A DNA stretch of 64,000 nucleotides from JBAXAM01 sp964213355 (GCA_964213355.1 CAXOVY010000001.1:1-64000); one strand, 5' to 3'; shown: positions 43,889 through 53,981, counted from the stretch's first letter. Notes: generated by a model not told the origin, from the sequence alone. Numbers and translations: made by a program.

Positions 43889-44353
43889 ATGATTGCAGAT
43901 AAAAACAATAAAGAAAATTTAATGATGGTGTTGCGAGATTTTTTATTAGAAGGATCAGCCAGGACACAAGAAGAAATTTGCCGGGCTTTGGAAAAACAAG
44001 GCTACGAAGTGAATCAAACTAAAATTTCTCGTTTGCTCAGAAAGCTTGGTGTGGTGAAGGTAAAAAACGAATGTGGAGAAGTGGTTTATTGGTTACCAAA
44101 AGAACCACCACCTCCGGAGTCATCAACCACCGTGAATAGTTTGGTTACTGGTGTGGTAGCAAATGAAACTATGATCATAGTGCATACCAGTCCTGGTGCA
44201 GCGCAATTAATTGCCAGAGTGCTTGATTATTGTAATAACGATAATGAGGTTTTAGGAACCATAGCAGGAGATAATACTATTTTTATAGCGCCTAAATCTG
44301 TTAGGAATATCAAGAAGATAGTGAAAAAAATAAGAGTGTTGTTGGAGTTTTAG
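43889..44353 (+). CDS. argR: Arginine repressor ArgR
   Basis: 154 residues from the ATG at 43889. The winged-helix domain (about 1-75) has GSARTQEEICRALEKQGYEVNQ and TKISRLLRKLGVVKV. The C-terminal oligomerisation and arginine-binding domain has HTSPGAAQLIARVLD and GTIAGDNTIFIAP, where the second position of the usual GDDT motif is kept as GDNT. It binds ARG boxes when loaded with arginine. No arginine biosynthesis gene is in the window. It is divergent from the transporter and probably autoregulated. Confidence 0.93.
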   Translation: MIADKNNKENLMMVLRDFLLEGSARTQEEICRALEKQGYEVNQTKISRLLRKLGVVKVKNECGEVVYWLPKEPPPPESSTTVNSLVTGVVANETMIIVHTSPGAAQLIARVLDYCNNDNEVLGTIAGDNTIFIAPKSVRNIKKIVKKIRVLLEF

Positions 44354-44377
44354 GTTGTTTTAAAGTACTATGGTTCT

Positions 44378-45310
44378 ATGAAGGAAAAAATTTATAGCGA
44401 TATAACTGCGCTAATAGGTAACACTCCACTTGTTTGTTTACGCAATCTCACCGCTGATCTTAAGGCTACGATTTTAGTCAAACTTGAGTTTATGAACCCT
44501 GGTTCAAGTGTAAAAGATCGTATTGCTTTAAATATGCTGAGAGTTGCAAAAGCTGCAGGAAAAATTAAAAACGATACGGTAATAATTGAACCAACGAGCG
44601 GAAATACCGGAATCGGCTTGGCGATGATAACTGCCGCTTGGGGTTTGAAACTTATTCTTACTATGCCAGAAACCATGAGTTTAGAGCGTCGCAAGTTGCT
44701 TAAAGCTTATGGAGCTGAGTTAATTTTAACTCCGGGAAATTTGTATATGCAAGGAGCGGTAATTAAAGCCCAAGAGCTCGCAGAGCAAAACTCTAATTAT
44801 CTTTTATTACAACAATTCGAAAATCCAGCCAATCCAGAGATACATCGTCAGACTACAGCAGAAGAAATCTGGAATGATACTGCTGGTGCAATTGATATTT
44901 TAGTAGCAGGTGTTGGTACTGGTGGGACAATAACTGGAGTGGGGGAGGTACTAAAACAGCGTAAACCAACACTACAAGCCGTGGCGGTGGAGCCGAATGG
45001 AAGTCCTGTGATTTCCGGAGGCAAGCCCGGTGCGCATAAAATACAGGGCATAGGAGCTGGCTTTATTCCCAAAAATCTTAATCCAAATATAATAGATGAA
45101 ATAATTACTATTGAAGATGAAGTTGCAGGGGCAATGGCCAGAAAAACAGCTAAAACCGAAGGGATTTTAGTTGGTATATCTGGAGGCGCCGCGATTGCTG
45201 CTGCGCTAAAAATAGCTAGTAGACCTGAAAATACCGGCAAAACAATCGTGACTGTTATTGCGAGCAATGGAGAGCGTTATTTGAGTACTTGGTTGTATGA
45301 TGGGTGTTGA
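44378..45310 (+). CDS. cysK: Cysteine synthase A (O-acetylserine sulfhydrylase)
   Basis: 310 residues. PLP enzyme making cysteine from O-acetylserine and sulfide. PLP Lys in NPGSSVKDRIA (about 45), substrate loop PTSGNTGIGLA (about 71-81), phosphate loop GVGTGGTITGVG (about 179-190) and the C-terminal ISGGAAIAAALK. It lies 25 bases after argR and 10 bases before cysE, so the cysteine pair is one unit. Confidence 0.95.
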   Translation: MKEKIYSDITALIGNTPLVCLRNLTADLKATILVKLEFMNPGSSVKDRIALNMLRVAKAAGKIKNDTVIIEPTSGNTGIGLAMITAAWGLKLILTMPETMSLERRKLLKAYGAELILTPGNLYMQGAVIKAQELAEQNSNYLLLQQFENPANPEIHRQTTAEEIWNDTAGAIDILVAGVGTGGTITGVGEVLKQRKPTLQAVAVEPNGSPVISGGKPGAHKIQGIGAGFIPKNLNPNIIDEIITIEDEVAGAMARKTAKTEGILVGISGGAAIAAALKIASRPENTGKTIVTVIASNGERYLSTWLYDGC

Positions 45311-45319
45311 GAAGTTTCT

Positions 45320-46201
45320 ATGAACAGCAAAACAAAAAAGTTTTTAGATTGCGATGCGCAATTAGAAAATACGGCAAAACAATTACAACAAAATTTTGAT
45401 GCAAAATTAATTGTGCTACAATCCAATAACAATAAGAACATTTTTCCTTCAGCACAAAAAGTTTTAGAAGTAATCTGCGAACTACAAAAAATACTTTTTG
45501 CTGAGTATTTTCAGAGCAATACTTTGCGGGGGTTACGTAGTATCCAGCCAGTAATTAAAGATTTAATTTGGCAAAGTCTTTATTGTGTTCATGCCGAATC
45601 GGGTTATCAACAAAATATTATAGATGAACAGGCTGAAGAATTCAGCAGACAGCTATTGCAACAGTTGCCACAAATAAGATTTTTATTGAACACTGATGCT
45701 ACAGCGGCATATAACGGTGATCCTGCGTGCGAAGTGCGATTCTTACCGGTTTTATGTTATCCAAGTATGTTAGCGCTATTATATTATCGGATAGCACATG
45801 TTCTTTATCAATATAAAATCCCGATATTGCCACGCATTATTACTGAACTTGCGCATAATCAGACGGGAATAGATATCCATCCGGGAGCGCAAATTGGTGA
45901 GAGTTTTTTTATTGATCATGGTACAGGCGTAGTTATTGGTGAAACTACCATAATTGGTCATCACGTAAAAATATATCATGGTGTTACTTTAGGTGCTAAA
46001 AGTTTTCCTACCGACGAAAATGATAATCCTATAAAAGGTATAAAAAGACACCCCATAATCGGCAATTATGTCACGATTTATTCCAATGCAGTTCTTTTAG
46101 GAAGAATTAGTGTTGGAGATGATTCTGTAATCGGTGGTAATGTTTGGTTAACTGAAAGCGTGCCAAATAACAGCCAGGTCTACCAGCACTCTAAAAAATA
46201 G
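45320..46201 (+). CDS. cysE: Serine O-acetyltransferase
   Basis: 293 residues, long form with an N-terminal helical domain (about 1-165) and C-terminal left-handed beta-helix. Active-site stretches IDIHPGAQIGESFFIDHGTG and VIGETTIIGHHVKIYHGVTLG (two adjacent segments, about 189-222) hold the catalytic His residues. Makes O-acetylserine for CysK. The usual C-terminal Ile that docks in CysK is absent; the tail ends in HSKK, so complex formation is doubtful. Confidence 0.94.
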   Translation: MNSKTKKFLDCDAQLENTAKQLQQNFDAKLIVLQSNNNKNIFPSAQKVLEVICELQKILFAEYFQSNTLRGLRSIQPVIKDLIWQSLYCVHAESGYQQNIIDEQAEEFSRQLLQQLPQIRFLLNTDATAAYNGDPACEVRFLPVLCYPSMLALLYYRIAHVLYQYKIPILPRIITELAHNQTGIDIHPGAQIGESFFIDHGTGVVIGETTIIGHHVKIYHGVTLGAKSFPTDENDNPIKGIKRHPIIGNYVTIYSNAVLLGRISVGDDSVIGGNVWLTESVPNNSQVYQHSKK

Positions 46202-46350
46202 TAAATCATGAATAATAAGTAAGCGTATTGTATAACAGTATAGGTTTGACTTAAAAGGCTACAGGTTTAAGCGCTAGTGAAATGGGCAAAATTTTGAGAG
46301 ATACTGATTAATTATAGAAATTAATGTTAGGCAAACGGTCGGAGCTGCGA

Positions 46351-46497
46351 TATGAAAAAGCACGATACTGCAATTATATATTTTCGCCGAGCCCTTAAAA
46401 CAAATGATGAATGGATAAATGAAGAAAAGAATCGTTTGGCTGTTATAGAAGGACTTAATGGCTCTAGCTGTATTAATAGCTGTTTTCCCGGTTTTTA
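46351..46497 (+). CDS. Possible small ORF of 48 residues
   Basis: In the 390-base gap after cysE. It starts with ATG (GGAG 12 bases upstream), encodes MKKHDTAIIYFRR and ends CINSCFPGF. The length is short and the sequence is not recognised; it could be a remnant of a larger helical gene. Low confidence. The rest of 46202-46592 has no other signal. Confidence 0.2.
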
Positions 46498-46592
46498 ATG
46501 AGATAACTAAAATTTAGTTTCGGTCACGTTGTGCTGCTAGCCCTTACCGCTGACTTATGTTGAACTAATTAACCGTATTGGAGGTTTATTTT

Positions 46593-46937
46593 ATGTCAAA
46601 AAATTTCGTTGAATTAACTAATGAAAATAACCAGTATTTTTTAGCATTACAAAAAGAAATTCCGGATATTATGAAAGGATTCAGTACAATGCACGCAGCA
46701 GCTAATTGTGATGGTGCGTTATCGCATAAAATCAAAGAATTGATTGCACTTGCTATTGGTGTTTCAGTCAGATGCGATGATTGTATTGGAGCTCATGTTG
46801 CAAAGCTTATCCAGTTGGGTATAACACGTGCTGAGCTTTTAGAGATGTTGTCAGTAGCAATATACATGGGTGGTGGCCCATCATTAATGTATGCGATTCA
46901 TGCTTTGAAAGCTTTTGAACAGTTTAGCGAAAAATAA
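46593..46937 (+). CDS. AhpD-like / carboxymuconolactone decarboxylase family protein
   Basis: 114 residues from the ATG at 46593 (GGAGG ribosome site). The fold has the redox motif CDDCIGAHVAKLIQLG (Cys-x-x-Cys with the following His, about 62-78), typical of AhpD-type peroxidase partners. It probably helps resist peroxides using lipoyl or thiol donors. It precedes a DapA-like gene by 80 bases. Confidence 0.85.
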   Translation: MSKNFVELTNENNQYFLALQKEIPDIMKGFSTMHAAANCDGALSHKIKELIALAIGVSVRCDDCIGAHVAKLIQLGITRAELLEMLSVAIYMGGGPSLMYAIHALKAFEQFSEK

Positions 46938-47017
46938 TGAAGCGAATTCTAGTAGAAGTGGCTGTGTTGACTCGCAAAAACAGGGAAAAATTAGAGGATT
47001 TTTATTAGAGATCTAAT

Positions 47018-47815
47018 ATGCCAAAAATTATTACTGCGATAGTTACGCCGCGAAACAATGGTATGGTTGATATAGCATCTTTGGCTAGCTTGATACAATT
47101 TCAAATGAATAGCCATGTATCAGCGCTATTTTTATTAGGTACAACTGGCGAATTCAATAAAATGTCTTTAGCTGACAAAAAAGCTTTACTTGATGGGTTC
47201 TACAAAATAAAAAATAATAATAAAGAACCAATATTTTCTGTGATAGGCATATCTGCCCAAAAGTCCGCGGAGACGCTTGATATAATCGAACATTGTGCCA
47301 AGAAAAAATATGATGTAGATGTGTTTGCAGTGGCTCCTTTATTTGGGGAAGGCGACTCTGAGAAGAAGGTGAGTTTTATTTTGCAGCATACTACCACGCC
47401 AGTGATGTTATATAATAATCCGGCAATTCATGGTGGAGCAAATATTCCCGTCGAATTAGTAAAGAAATTTACTACTCACCCACAAATTATTGGTATCAAG
47501 GATAGCTCTGGCAATCGAGAATATTTTAATTCTTTGTTGTTATTTGCAAGTGCTAAGTTTCATATTTATCAAGGAGCCGAAGATAATTTAATTAATGATT
47601 TAAAGCATCCAAAATTAACAGGATTAATATCAGGTAGTGCCAATATAATTCCCTTGGTTTTTTACAGCCTGGTCGAAGGTATTAACATAGATTTTGAGCA
47701 AAGACAGTTGCTTGCAATAAAAAGGCAACTGGCTAAATATTCGAATTATATTCAAGGTATGAAAGAGATGCTTTGTAATGGGGGTGTATTAGCCTCTTCG
47801 GATACTTTTGATTAG
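47018..47815 (+). CDS. DapA/NanA-family class I aldolase or lyase
   Basis: 265 residues, slightly shorter than the usual ~290. It has LGTTGEFNKMS (pyruvate-binding motif, about 42-52), Tyr in VMLYNNPAIHG (about 131-141) and Schiff-base Lys in GIKDSSGN (about 160). The family includes dihydrodipicolinate synthase, N-acetylneuraminate lyase and sugar-acid aldolases. The shortened C-terminus and lack of a lysine-pathway neighbour argue against assigning dapA. Substrate unknown. Confidence 0.75.
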   Translation: MPKIITAIVTPRNNGMVDIASLASLIQFQMNSHVSALFLLGTTGEFNKMSLADKKALLDGFYKIKNNNKEPIFSVIGISAQKSAETLDIIEHCAKKKYDVDVFAVAPLFGEGDSEKKVSFILQHTTTPVMLYNNPAIHGGANIPVELVKKFTTHPQIIGIKDSSGNREYFNSLLLFASAKFHIYQGAEDNLINDLKHPKLTGLISGSANIIPLVFYSLVEGINIDFEQRQLLAIKRQLAKYSNYIQGMKEMLCNGGVLASSDTFD

Positions 47816-47902
47816 AGTTTAAAATTTACCTTTGAGATTGCCAGAAAAATAACAAATTAATCTCCAAATATTGGTTGGAGAAATTAGGTATAAATTCCAC
47901 AT

Positions 47903-48658
47903 TTAGTATAAGTAAGACGCTGCTAAGGGTTGAGCATTATCAAAATCATAAAAGCAAACTTCATATTTTTGACATAAAATTGCAAATGCACCAACGTAAC
48001 CGTCCGCAGGGTTTAATGCTTCTAACGACCAATCGTTTGCATTGTATTCTGGATCGGTAATTTGTAATTGTAAGCGTCCTGCTTGCTTATTAGAAACCTC
48101 AACTGAAAATTTATCTAGGGCAAAAAATATACCTTTGCCAATTGCCTTGATAAAAGCCTCCTTGCGTGACCAACAATTAAAAAAAGCGTAAAGTTGCTCC
48201 GCTGGAGGCATGGCCAATAAATCCGTATCTTCTTTTTTAGAAAAAAATCTTTGAGCAATCGGGGCGAAGTCAAAATCATTACGTATAAGCTCTATATCAA
48301 CCCCAATTGGATGATCTAAGGTAAAAGCAAACAATGCGAAGTCATGTGAGTGCGAAATATTAAATTGGAGCGTAGAAGAATCGAGATATAATTTTCCATA
48401 TTGATTTTGTTGGAATACTGGGTCTTGCGGTTTAATCAGCAAATATTTTGCTAGTAACCAGCGTAGGATTCCGCGTGCAACAATAAAATTATTTCTCGCA
48501 TGTTCTGCGATAAATTTAGAGCTTCGGGTTTTTTCTTGGGTGCTGAGCAGGTTTAATAACTCAACTAATTCCTTTTTGTCCTGTTTGAGCGATGCACGCC
48601 AAACGTGAACTTGGTTGGTTGCTAAAATTGGAAAAGTTGGTGGAGATTGCCAAGGCAT
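47903..48658 (-). CDS. 4'-phosphopantetheinyl transferase, Sfp type
   Basis: 251 residues. It activates carrier proteins by adding phosphopantetheine from CoA. Motifs: LQFNISHSHDFALFA (about 133-147), PIGVDIELIRND with the Mg ligands (about 153-164) and FNCWSRKEAFIKAIGKGI (about 194-211). The Sfp type rather than AcpS implies a peptide or polyketide carrier elsewhere in the genome, or service of fatty-acid ACP. Confidence 0.9.
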   Translation of the reverse strand: MPWQSPPTFPILATNQVHVWRASLKQDKKELVELLNLLSTQEKTRSSKFIAEHARNNFIVARGILRWLLAKYLLIKPQDPVFQQNQYGKLYLDSSTLQFNISHSHDFALFAFTLDHPIGVDIELIRNDFDFAPIAQRFFSKKEDTDLLAMPPAEQLYAFFNCWSRKEAFIKAIGKGIFFALDKFSVEVSNKQAGRLQLQITDPEYNANDWSLEALNPADGYVGAFAILCQKYEVCFYDFDNAQPLAASYLY

Positions 48659-48666
48659 AAGAATAA

Positions 48667-49362
48667 CTATACCTTGCTGTGCAAATAAGCCAAGCGCAAT
48701 TTTTCCGGATACTTTTCAATTGCATATCTAAGCATGGTGCGTGGCATATTTTGATAGTGTTTACGTAAAAAATTATCTAAAGTCGCAAAGTCACGTTTGC
48801 CCACTTCGCGCAACATCCAGCCAGTGGCTTTATGGATCAAATCTTCTTTATCCAATAAAGTTTTTTCTGCGAGCGCCAGCGTTTCCTTAAAGTCATTATT
48901 ACGGATAAATTGCCAGGTTGTTACAATCGCAATTCTACGCTTCCATAAATTTTTTGCGGTAATTAATTTATGCAAAAACTTCTTGTCCTTATCCAGTAAA
49001 TACAAACCCACAATGTATGGCGCACTTAAATCAACTAAATCCCAATTATTAATCCCAGTGACATTCGCAAAATAAAAGTTATAAATTTGTTTTTGCCTAA
49101 GGGCATCGGCTTTTTCGTACTGTAGCACTAAAATCAAAAGGGCGGTTAATCTTTCTTCATGTAAAGGTGAAGCTAGCAAAATTTTCAGATCATTGTCAGA
49201 CAATTCGCGATGGGTTTTAGCGAGTTGACGTTGCTCTGGGACTGTTATGCCCAAAAACTTATCACCCTTGCCCCTATCCTTAAAAAAACGCTGTAAAGAC
49301 ATGGCCTTAATTGGGCAAGCCGAGTCCTGCAAACATTTTCGAATTTTTTTCAAGGCATGCAT
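48667..49362 (-). CDS. DNA alkylation repair protein (AlkD-like HEAT fold)
   Basis: 231 residues, all helical. Motifs FFKDRGKGDKFLGITVPEQR (about 26-45), NNWDLVDLSAPYIVG (about 105-119) and ATGWMLREVGKRD (about 190-202) match the alkylpurine glycosylase family pfam08713. It removes alkylated bases. The start is 8 bases before the next divergent region; the gene is 8 bases upstream of the PPTase gene on the same strand. Confidence 0.9.
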   Translation of the reverse strand: MHALKKIRKCLQDSACPIKAMSLQRFFKDRGKGDKFLGITVPEQRQLAKTHRELSDNDLKILLASPLHEERLTALLILVLQYEKADALRQKQIYNFYFANVTGINNWDLVDLSAPYIVGLYLLDKDKKFLHKLITAKNLWKRRIAIVTTWQFIRNNDFKETLALAEKTLLDKEDLIHKATGWMLREVGKRDFATLDNFLRKHYQNMPRTMLRYAIEKYPEKLRLAYLHSKV

Positions 49363-49461
49363 AACATTTCCTGAGTAAGTTTGTTATAATTTTGCGCGAT
49401 TCTAGTCCTAACTAAAACTAACAACCACAAAATAATTTTTATAACCAAAAAAGAGGATCCT

Positions 49462-49872
49462 ATGCTTAAAACTACTGAATTAATGGCGCAAAAAGCATGT
49501 GAAGCCATGAAAAATGCCTATGCACCATATTCCAAATTTCATGTTGGCGCGTGTGTACAAGCCGAAGATGGTACGTTATTTATCGGTTGTAATGTCGAAA
49601 ATGCAGCTTACGGTCCAACCAATTGTGCCGAACGCTCAGCTATCTTTTCTATGATCTCTGCTGGTAAAAAACGCATCAAAGCTATTGCTGTTGTTGGTGG
49701 TTCTGGCGATACATTATGTACTCCGTGTGGAGTTTGTCGTCAGGTAATTCGTGAGTTTGCCGCGCCAGATGCTCCAATATACCTTTGTGATCCACGTACC
49801 CAAAAAGTTGTGAAGACAACTAGTATTGCAGAATTGCTACCAGATTCATTTGGTCCAGAAAGTTTAACGTAA
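49462..49872 (+). CDS. cdd: Cytidine deaminase
   Basis: 136 residues, the tetrameric short form. It converts (deoxy)cytidine to (deoxy)uridine. Zn site and catalytic Glu in NAAYGPTNCAERSAIF (about 47-62) and the second pair of Cys in CTPCGVCRQVIREF (about 88-101). Ribosome site GAGGA upstream. It is 22 bases before a purine nucleoside phosphorylase, forming a nucleoside salvage pair upstream of the BMC operon. Confidence 0.96.
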   Translation: MLKTTELMAQKACEAMKNAYAPYSKFHVGACVQAEDGTLFIGCNVENAAYGPTNCAERSAIFSMISAGKKRIKAIAVVGGSGDTLCTPCGVCRQVIREFAAPDAPIYLCDPRTQKVVKTTSIAELLPDSFGPESLT

Positions 49873-49894
49873 ATAATAAAATAGGAGAATAACA

Positions 49895-50722
49895 ATGCCA
49901 ACCACTAATGCAAGTATTAAGAAATGTGCAGCAATTATTGCTAAGCGTGCTCCAGGATTTAAACCGAAAATTGGTGTGATGCTTGGTTCAGGTCTCGGCG
50001 CAGTATCTGATCAAATCAAAGACGCAGTTATTATTGATTATAAGGATCTTCCCGGTTTTTATGTAACCAGCCTTGAGGGTCATTCCAAAAGAATGCATTT
50101 GGGTATGTTAAAGGGTGTTCCAGTAGTTTGCTTGGAAGGGCGCACGCACTACTATGAAGGTGAGGGCGCGACAGAATCTATTCGAATCATTATTAGAACT
50201 TTAAAAGCCATAGGCTGTGAAATATTGCTTTCAACTAATGCGGTTGGTTCTTTGCGACTTGAGCATGGTCCTGGAAACTTAATGGTAATTGAGGACCATA
50301 TTAACTTTACCTTCCAAAATCCCTTGACAGGACCAAACGATGATGAATATGGTGATCGTTTTGTTTCTATGGATAATGCTTATGATGCTGAGTTACGACA
50401 AAAATTATTAGATATTGCAAAAAAACTAAATATTTCGCTTAGTTCTGGTGTTTACGTTGCTACTTCTGGCCCGACCTTCGAATCCCACGCAGAAATTAGA
50501 ATGTATAAAATGCTGGGTGGACATGCGGTTGGTATGTCGACCGTACCAGAAACTATAGTAGCTAGACACTGTGGTTTAAAAGTGGCATCTGTATGTGCTA
50601 TTACCAACATGGGCGCTGGTTTGAGCAAAGAAGTTTTAAGTCATGAAGGAACTCTGCGCGGTGCAAAATTAGCAACAGATAATCTGATTAAATTGTTTTT
50701 AACATTTATTGGGGAAATATAA
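49895..50722 (+). CDS. Purine nucleoside phosphorylase (trimeric class)
   Basis: 275 residues. Phosphorolysis of purine (deoxy)nucleosides to base and (deoxy)ribose-1-phosphate. Visible: MLGSGLGAVSDQ phosphate loop (about 29-40), LEGRTHYYEGEGAT (about 85-98), STNAVGSLRLEHGPGN, the base-binding TSGPTFESHAEIRM (about 189-202) and AITNMGAGL. Together with Cdd it would deliver sugar phosphates for DeoC in the BMC locus; phosphopentomutase (deoB) is not in the window. Confidence 0.95.
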   Translation: MPTTNASIKKCAAIIAKRAPGFKPKIGVMLGSGLGAVSDQIKDAVIIDYKDLPGFYVTSLEGHSKRMHLGMLKGVPVVCLEGRTHYYEGEGATESIRIIIRTLKAIGCEILLSTNAVGSLRLEHGPGNLMVIEDHINFTFQNPLTGPNDDEYGDRFVSMDNAYDAELRQKLLDIAKKLNISLSSGVYVATSGPTFESHAEIRMYKMLGGHAVGMSTVPETIVARHCGLKVASVCAITNMGAGLSKEVLSHEGTLRGAKLATDNLIKLFLTFIGEI

Positions 50723-50861
50723 AAATAAAGAAGTTTTGTTGGAAGCAACGCCCTACTTATTCTATATGAAATTCGTAGTTTGGTTGAGCGTTGCTTTGAA
50801 AACTCAAAAAAGCTAAAATAAACGACGTAAAAAGTAGCGTGAATGGATGCGAAAATAAGCT

Positions 50862-52201
50862 ATGAGAAAACAACTGCTTTTATCAGTCCTGATAGCAATA
50901 GCGACACAGGTTTTTTCAGAAGACAAATATGTTCTGAAAAAAATTATTGCTGATAGACCGAATATAGTATGGCAAAATTCATCTGTACATGGAGTCACCT
51001 CTTTGTTATCTGAAAAAATTTCGGAAATTAATAGCATGCTCAATATTCATAATGCTATTGTTACCACTCCTCTAAAACATCTCGACTCCATAAGTGAGAT
51101 AGTGGGCAAAGAGGTGTATTTAAAAGATGATTCTTTACAAAATACTGGCTCTTTTAAGGTGCGGGGAGTTGCTAATGAGGTGTATGCAGCAATAAGTTCC
51201 TACATTGAACGAACAGAATTTCTACTTGATGATGGAATAAAGCCGCCACTAAAACCGTTTTATGTTGTAACCCAAAGCGATGGCAATCATGGTATTGCTA
51301 TGATAGCAGCAGTGGCATTTATAGTTCATAATCAAGTAAGGTTGCGTCCGGAATTAGCTGAATACATAAAGAATATAGAGCCCATAGTTTTTACGATAAA
51401 AGCGCTTCCAGAAGTTAAAAAAGCCAAGATGTATGCAGCATTAAATCATTATAGGGATACGGTAGGAAATCATAAAAAGGGAAGTATTATAATTAGAGGT
51501 AATTACCTAGAAGCTAAGAATGCTGGAAAAGAATTTGTGTCTAAAAATTTCGATAATGCTGCCTATATGGAACATGGTGGCTACCACATAATGTGCGGAC
51601 ATGCCTCAATAGGAGTAGAGATAGATAAACAATTGCATGAATTGGGTGTAGATAGTGAAAAGAAAGTGGCTTTTGTCGTTCCTGTTGGTACCGGTGGTTC
51701 AGTTGGTATGATATTGGGACTTAAAGCTAAGAGGCCAAGATCCCTGGGCATCATAGTTCAAACAAGACCTTATTCTGCTCTAATAAGGTCTTTGAAAGCC
51801 CAAAAGCTTGTAAGCAATGAACCCAACCTCGAACCGACCATTGTTTTAAAAGGAAAAAAATTGTTTTTGAAGATAGCCTAGCAGTAGATGCTCCAGAACA
51901 AAAAGCTATCGATCTTGCGAGGGAAATAGTAGATTGCGGCTTAGTTGTTGATGATAAAGCAAATCTACATTTTGCTGCGCCACTACTTTATAAAGATTTA
52001 AGTCATTACTCAAATCCTGTGGTAGGGGGTACAACTGCAGCTACCCTTGAAGCCATTTTAGAATATCCAGATATAGCAGCGATTAAAAATGCTGATGTTA
52101 TTGTATTATTAGGAACGGAACAAAATGTCGACAAAGAGATAACCAACTATATAAAGAGTTTGACTAATTCGACCAATAATATAGTTAAGCGCTGGTTTTA
52201 A
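50862..52201 (+). pseudogene. Exported PLP-dependent dehydratase-like enzyme with frameshift
   Basis: Fold-type II PLP enzyme related to threonine/serine dehydratases. It has a signal peptide (about 1-19), the PLP Lys in NTGSFKVRGVANE (about 90-102), QSDGNHGIAM (about 140) and the phosphate loop PVGTGGSVGM (about 275). At a run of seven A (about 51854-51860) the frame shifts: one extra A would give KGKKIVFEDSLAVDAPEQ and continue to the stop at 52201, including NPVVGGTTAATLEAILEY. As read it stops at 51881. Slippage at the A-run or a sequencing error could rescue it. A periplasmic amino-acid dehydratase next to a permease is plausible but unproven. Confidence 0.75.
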
Positions 52202-52295
52202 AAATGCCAGTGCGGCGCGATGTTTTCGGTTGCAGCAGAGCCGGAAGCTGTTTTTGATAAATAATGAAATGATTGCTAAAACTTAACAGGGGTTT

Positions 52296-53873
52296 ATGGT
52301 CAAACGTTCGGTCTCGGTTGTTTCATTGCTCTTCGCATCAATAAGCGCAATCATCGGCTCAGGTTGGCTTTTTTCCAGCTATTATGCTGCAATCTGCGCT
52401 GGGTCGGCATCAGTTTTATCGTGGATACTAGGCGGATTAGCTATTCTCATTATAGCATTTGTATTTGGCGAAATATGCTCTCTTCTACCAATAACCGGCT
52501 TTAGCGCACGCGTTCCTCAATATACACATGGCACTGTTGTTGGTTTTATCTTTTCTTGGATCATTTGGCTTTCTTATGCTGCGATGACACCGACCGAAAC
52601 GCAGGCAATCATACAATATGTCAGTTATTATTTTCCACAACTGGTCCATGGTGATAATGCATTAACCAAATATGGTTATATAACAGCAACTTTTTTAATG
52701 TTGCTTGTCAGTGTTATCAATGTATATTCTCTGCGCTGGCTAATTAGAAGTAATAATTTTCTTACTGTTTTTAAAATGGTTATTCCGCTTTTTATAGCAT
52801 TTGTGTTGCTTTCTGGTAATTTTAGTATTGAAAATACCTTTCACCCTGTTGATTTACCGTTTGCGCCCTTTGGGCTCAAGGGAGTATTTGCTGCTTTATC
52901 ATCAGGAGGAATAGTCTTTGCCTTTAATGGTTTCAAACAAGCGGCAGAAATGGCAGGGGAGACTAAAAAACCACATTTAGCATTACCCATAGCCCTTGCT
53001 GGTTCAATTGTAATTTGTTTAGTTATATACCTTTTTCTTCAAGTGGCTTTTATTAATTCTTTACAACCAGATAATCTGAAATATGGGTGGAATAATTTAA
53101 TGTTAGCAGCCAGCTCGAGTCCCCTTGCTTCTGTTATTGCAGAGAGTCATGCGGAGTGGCTCCTGCCTTTTCTTTATTCATGCGCTATTATTGCACCGCT
53201 TGCTGCTGCTATGATGTATTGTAGTAGTGCAGGACGTTCTCTTTATGGAATGAGTAAAAATAGATATGTGCCATTTATACTTCAAAAACTAAACCCACAC
53301 GGTAATCCAGGGTATGCTATCACAGCTAACTTTTTTGTTGGCATGCTAATGTTTGCTCCATTGCCTGGTTGGAATAATATGGTAGCTTTCTTGTCTTCTC
53401 TTATGGCCATAACTTATGCAATTGGTCCAATTAGTTTATTGTCTCTACGTAAACAAGCACCTGATCATCCGAGACTTTTCCGGCTTCCTGTGGCCTACAT
53501 TTGGTCTGCTACTGCTTTTTATCTTTGTACCCTACTTATTTATTGGTGTGGTTGGCATATCGTCTATATGCTTGATATAACCATTTTAGTAGGATTAACA
53601 GTAATACTTGTTTATCAATACATAAGTTATCTACATAAAAAACCCGTTGAATTACATTGGCGCGCTTCCATTTGGCTGTTAGTATATTTTAGTGGTTTGA
53701 GTTTAATTTCTTATTTGGGTAGTTTTGGTGGAGGGTTGAGTATTATTTCATTTGGAATAGATTTTATAATGCTGGGTATTTTTAGCATTTTTGTAATTTA
53801 TTTATCTTTAGAATTTATGTTAAGCCCAGAAAAAACACGTGCATACATAAAAGAATTACAAGCAGAAATATAA
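52296..53873 (+). CDS. APC-family amino acid permease
   Basis: 525 residues with 12-14 membrane segments. The N-terminus has ASISAIIGSGWLFSSYYAA, and GFKQAAEMAGETKKPHLALP (about 211-230) is the characteristic cytoplasmic loop of amino acid-polyamine-cation transporters. Substrate unknown. It lies between the broken dehydratase and the BMC operon, in the same orientation, 170 bases before the first shell gene. Confidence 0.88.
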   Translation: MVKRSVSVVSLLFASISAIIGSGWLFSSYYAAICAGSASVLSWILGGLAILIIAFVFGEICSLLPITGFSARVPQYTHGTVVGFIFSWIIWLSYAAMTPTETQAIIQYVSYYFPQLVHGDNALTKYGYITATFLMLLVSVINVYSLRWLIRSNNFLTVFKMVIPLFIAFVLLSGNFSIENTFHPVDLPFAPFGLKGVFAALSSGGIVFAFNGFKQAAEMAGETKKPHLALPIALAGSIVICLVIYLFLQVAFINSLQPDNLKYGWNNLMLAASSSPLASVIAESHAEWLLPFLYSCAIIAPLAAAMMYCSSAGRSLYGMSKNRYVPFILQKLNPHGNPGYAITANFFVGMLMFAPLPGWNNMVAFLSSLMAITYAIGPISLLSLRKQAPDHPRLFRLPVAYIWSATAFYLCTLLIYWCGWHIVYMLDITILVGLTVILVYQYISYLHKKPVELHWRASIWLLVYFSGLSLISYLGSFGGGLSIISFGIDFIMLGIFSIFVIYLSLEFMLSPEKTRAYIKELQAEI

Positions 53874-53981
53874 GGTTGGCGTGTTGGTGTGTTACTATTT
53901 TTGGTGTTACTGAAAAATCATCTGTCGGTAGGGCTTTCTGGTTTTTCACTATCTGAATTGCAAGTAAAGTAATTTGACCGC

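Noticed and set aside
44848..45267. 139-codon minus-strand ORF inside cysK
   Set aside because: Antisense shadow with composition typical of reversed coding sequence.
50723..50861. Terminator after the purine nucleoside phosphorylase gene
   Set aside because: AAGCAACGC/GCGTTGCTT arms exist but the loop is long (about 38 bases) and there is no proper T-run.
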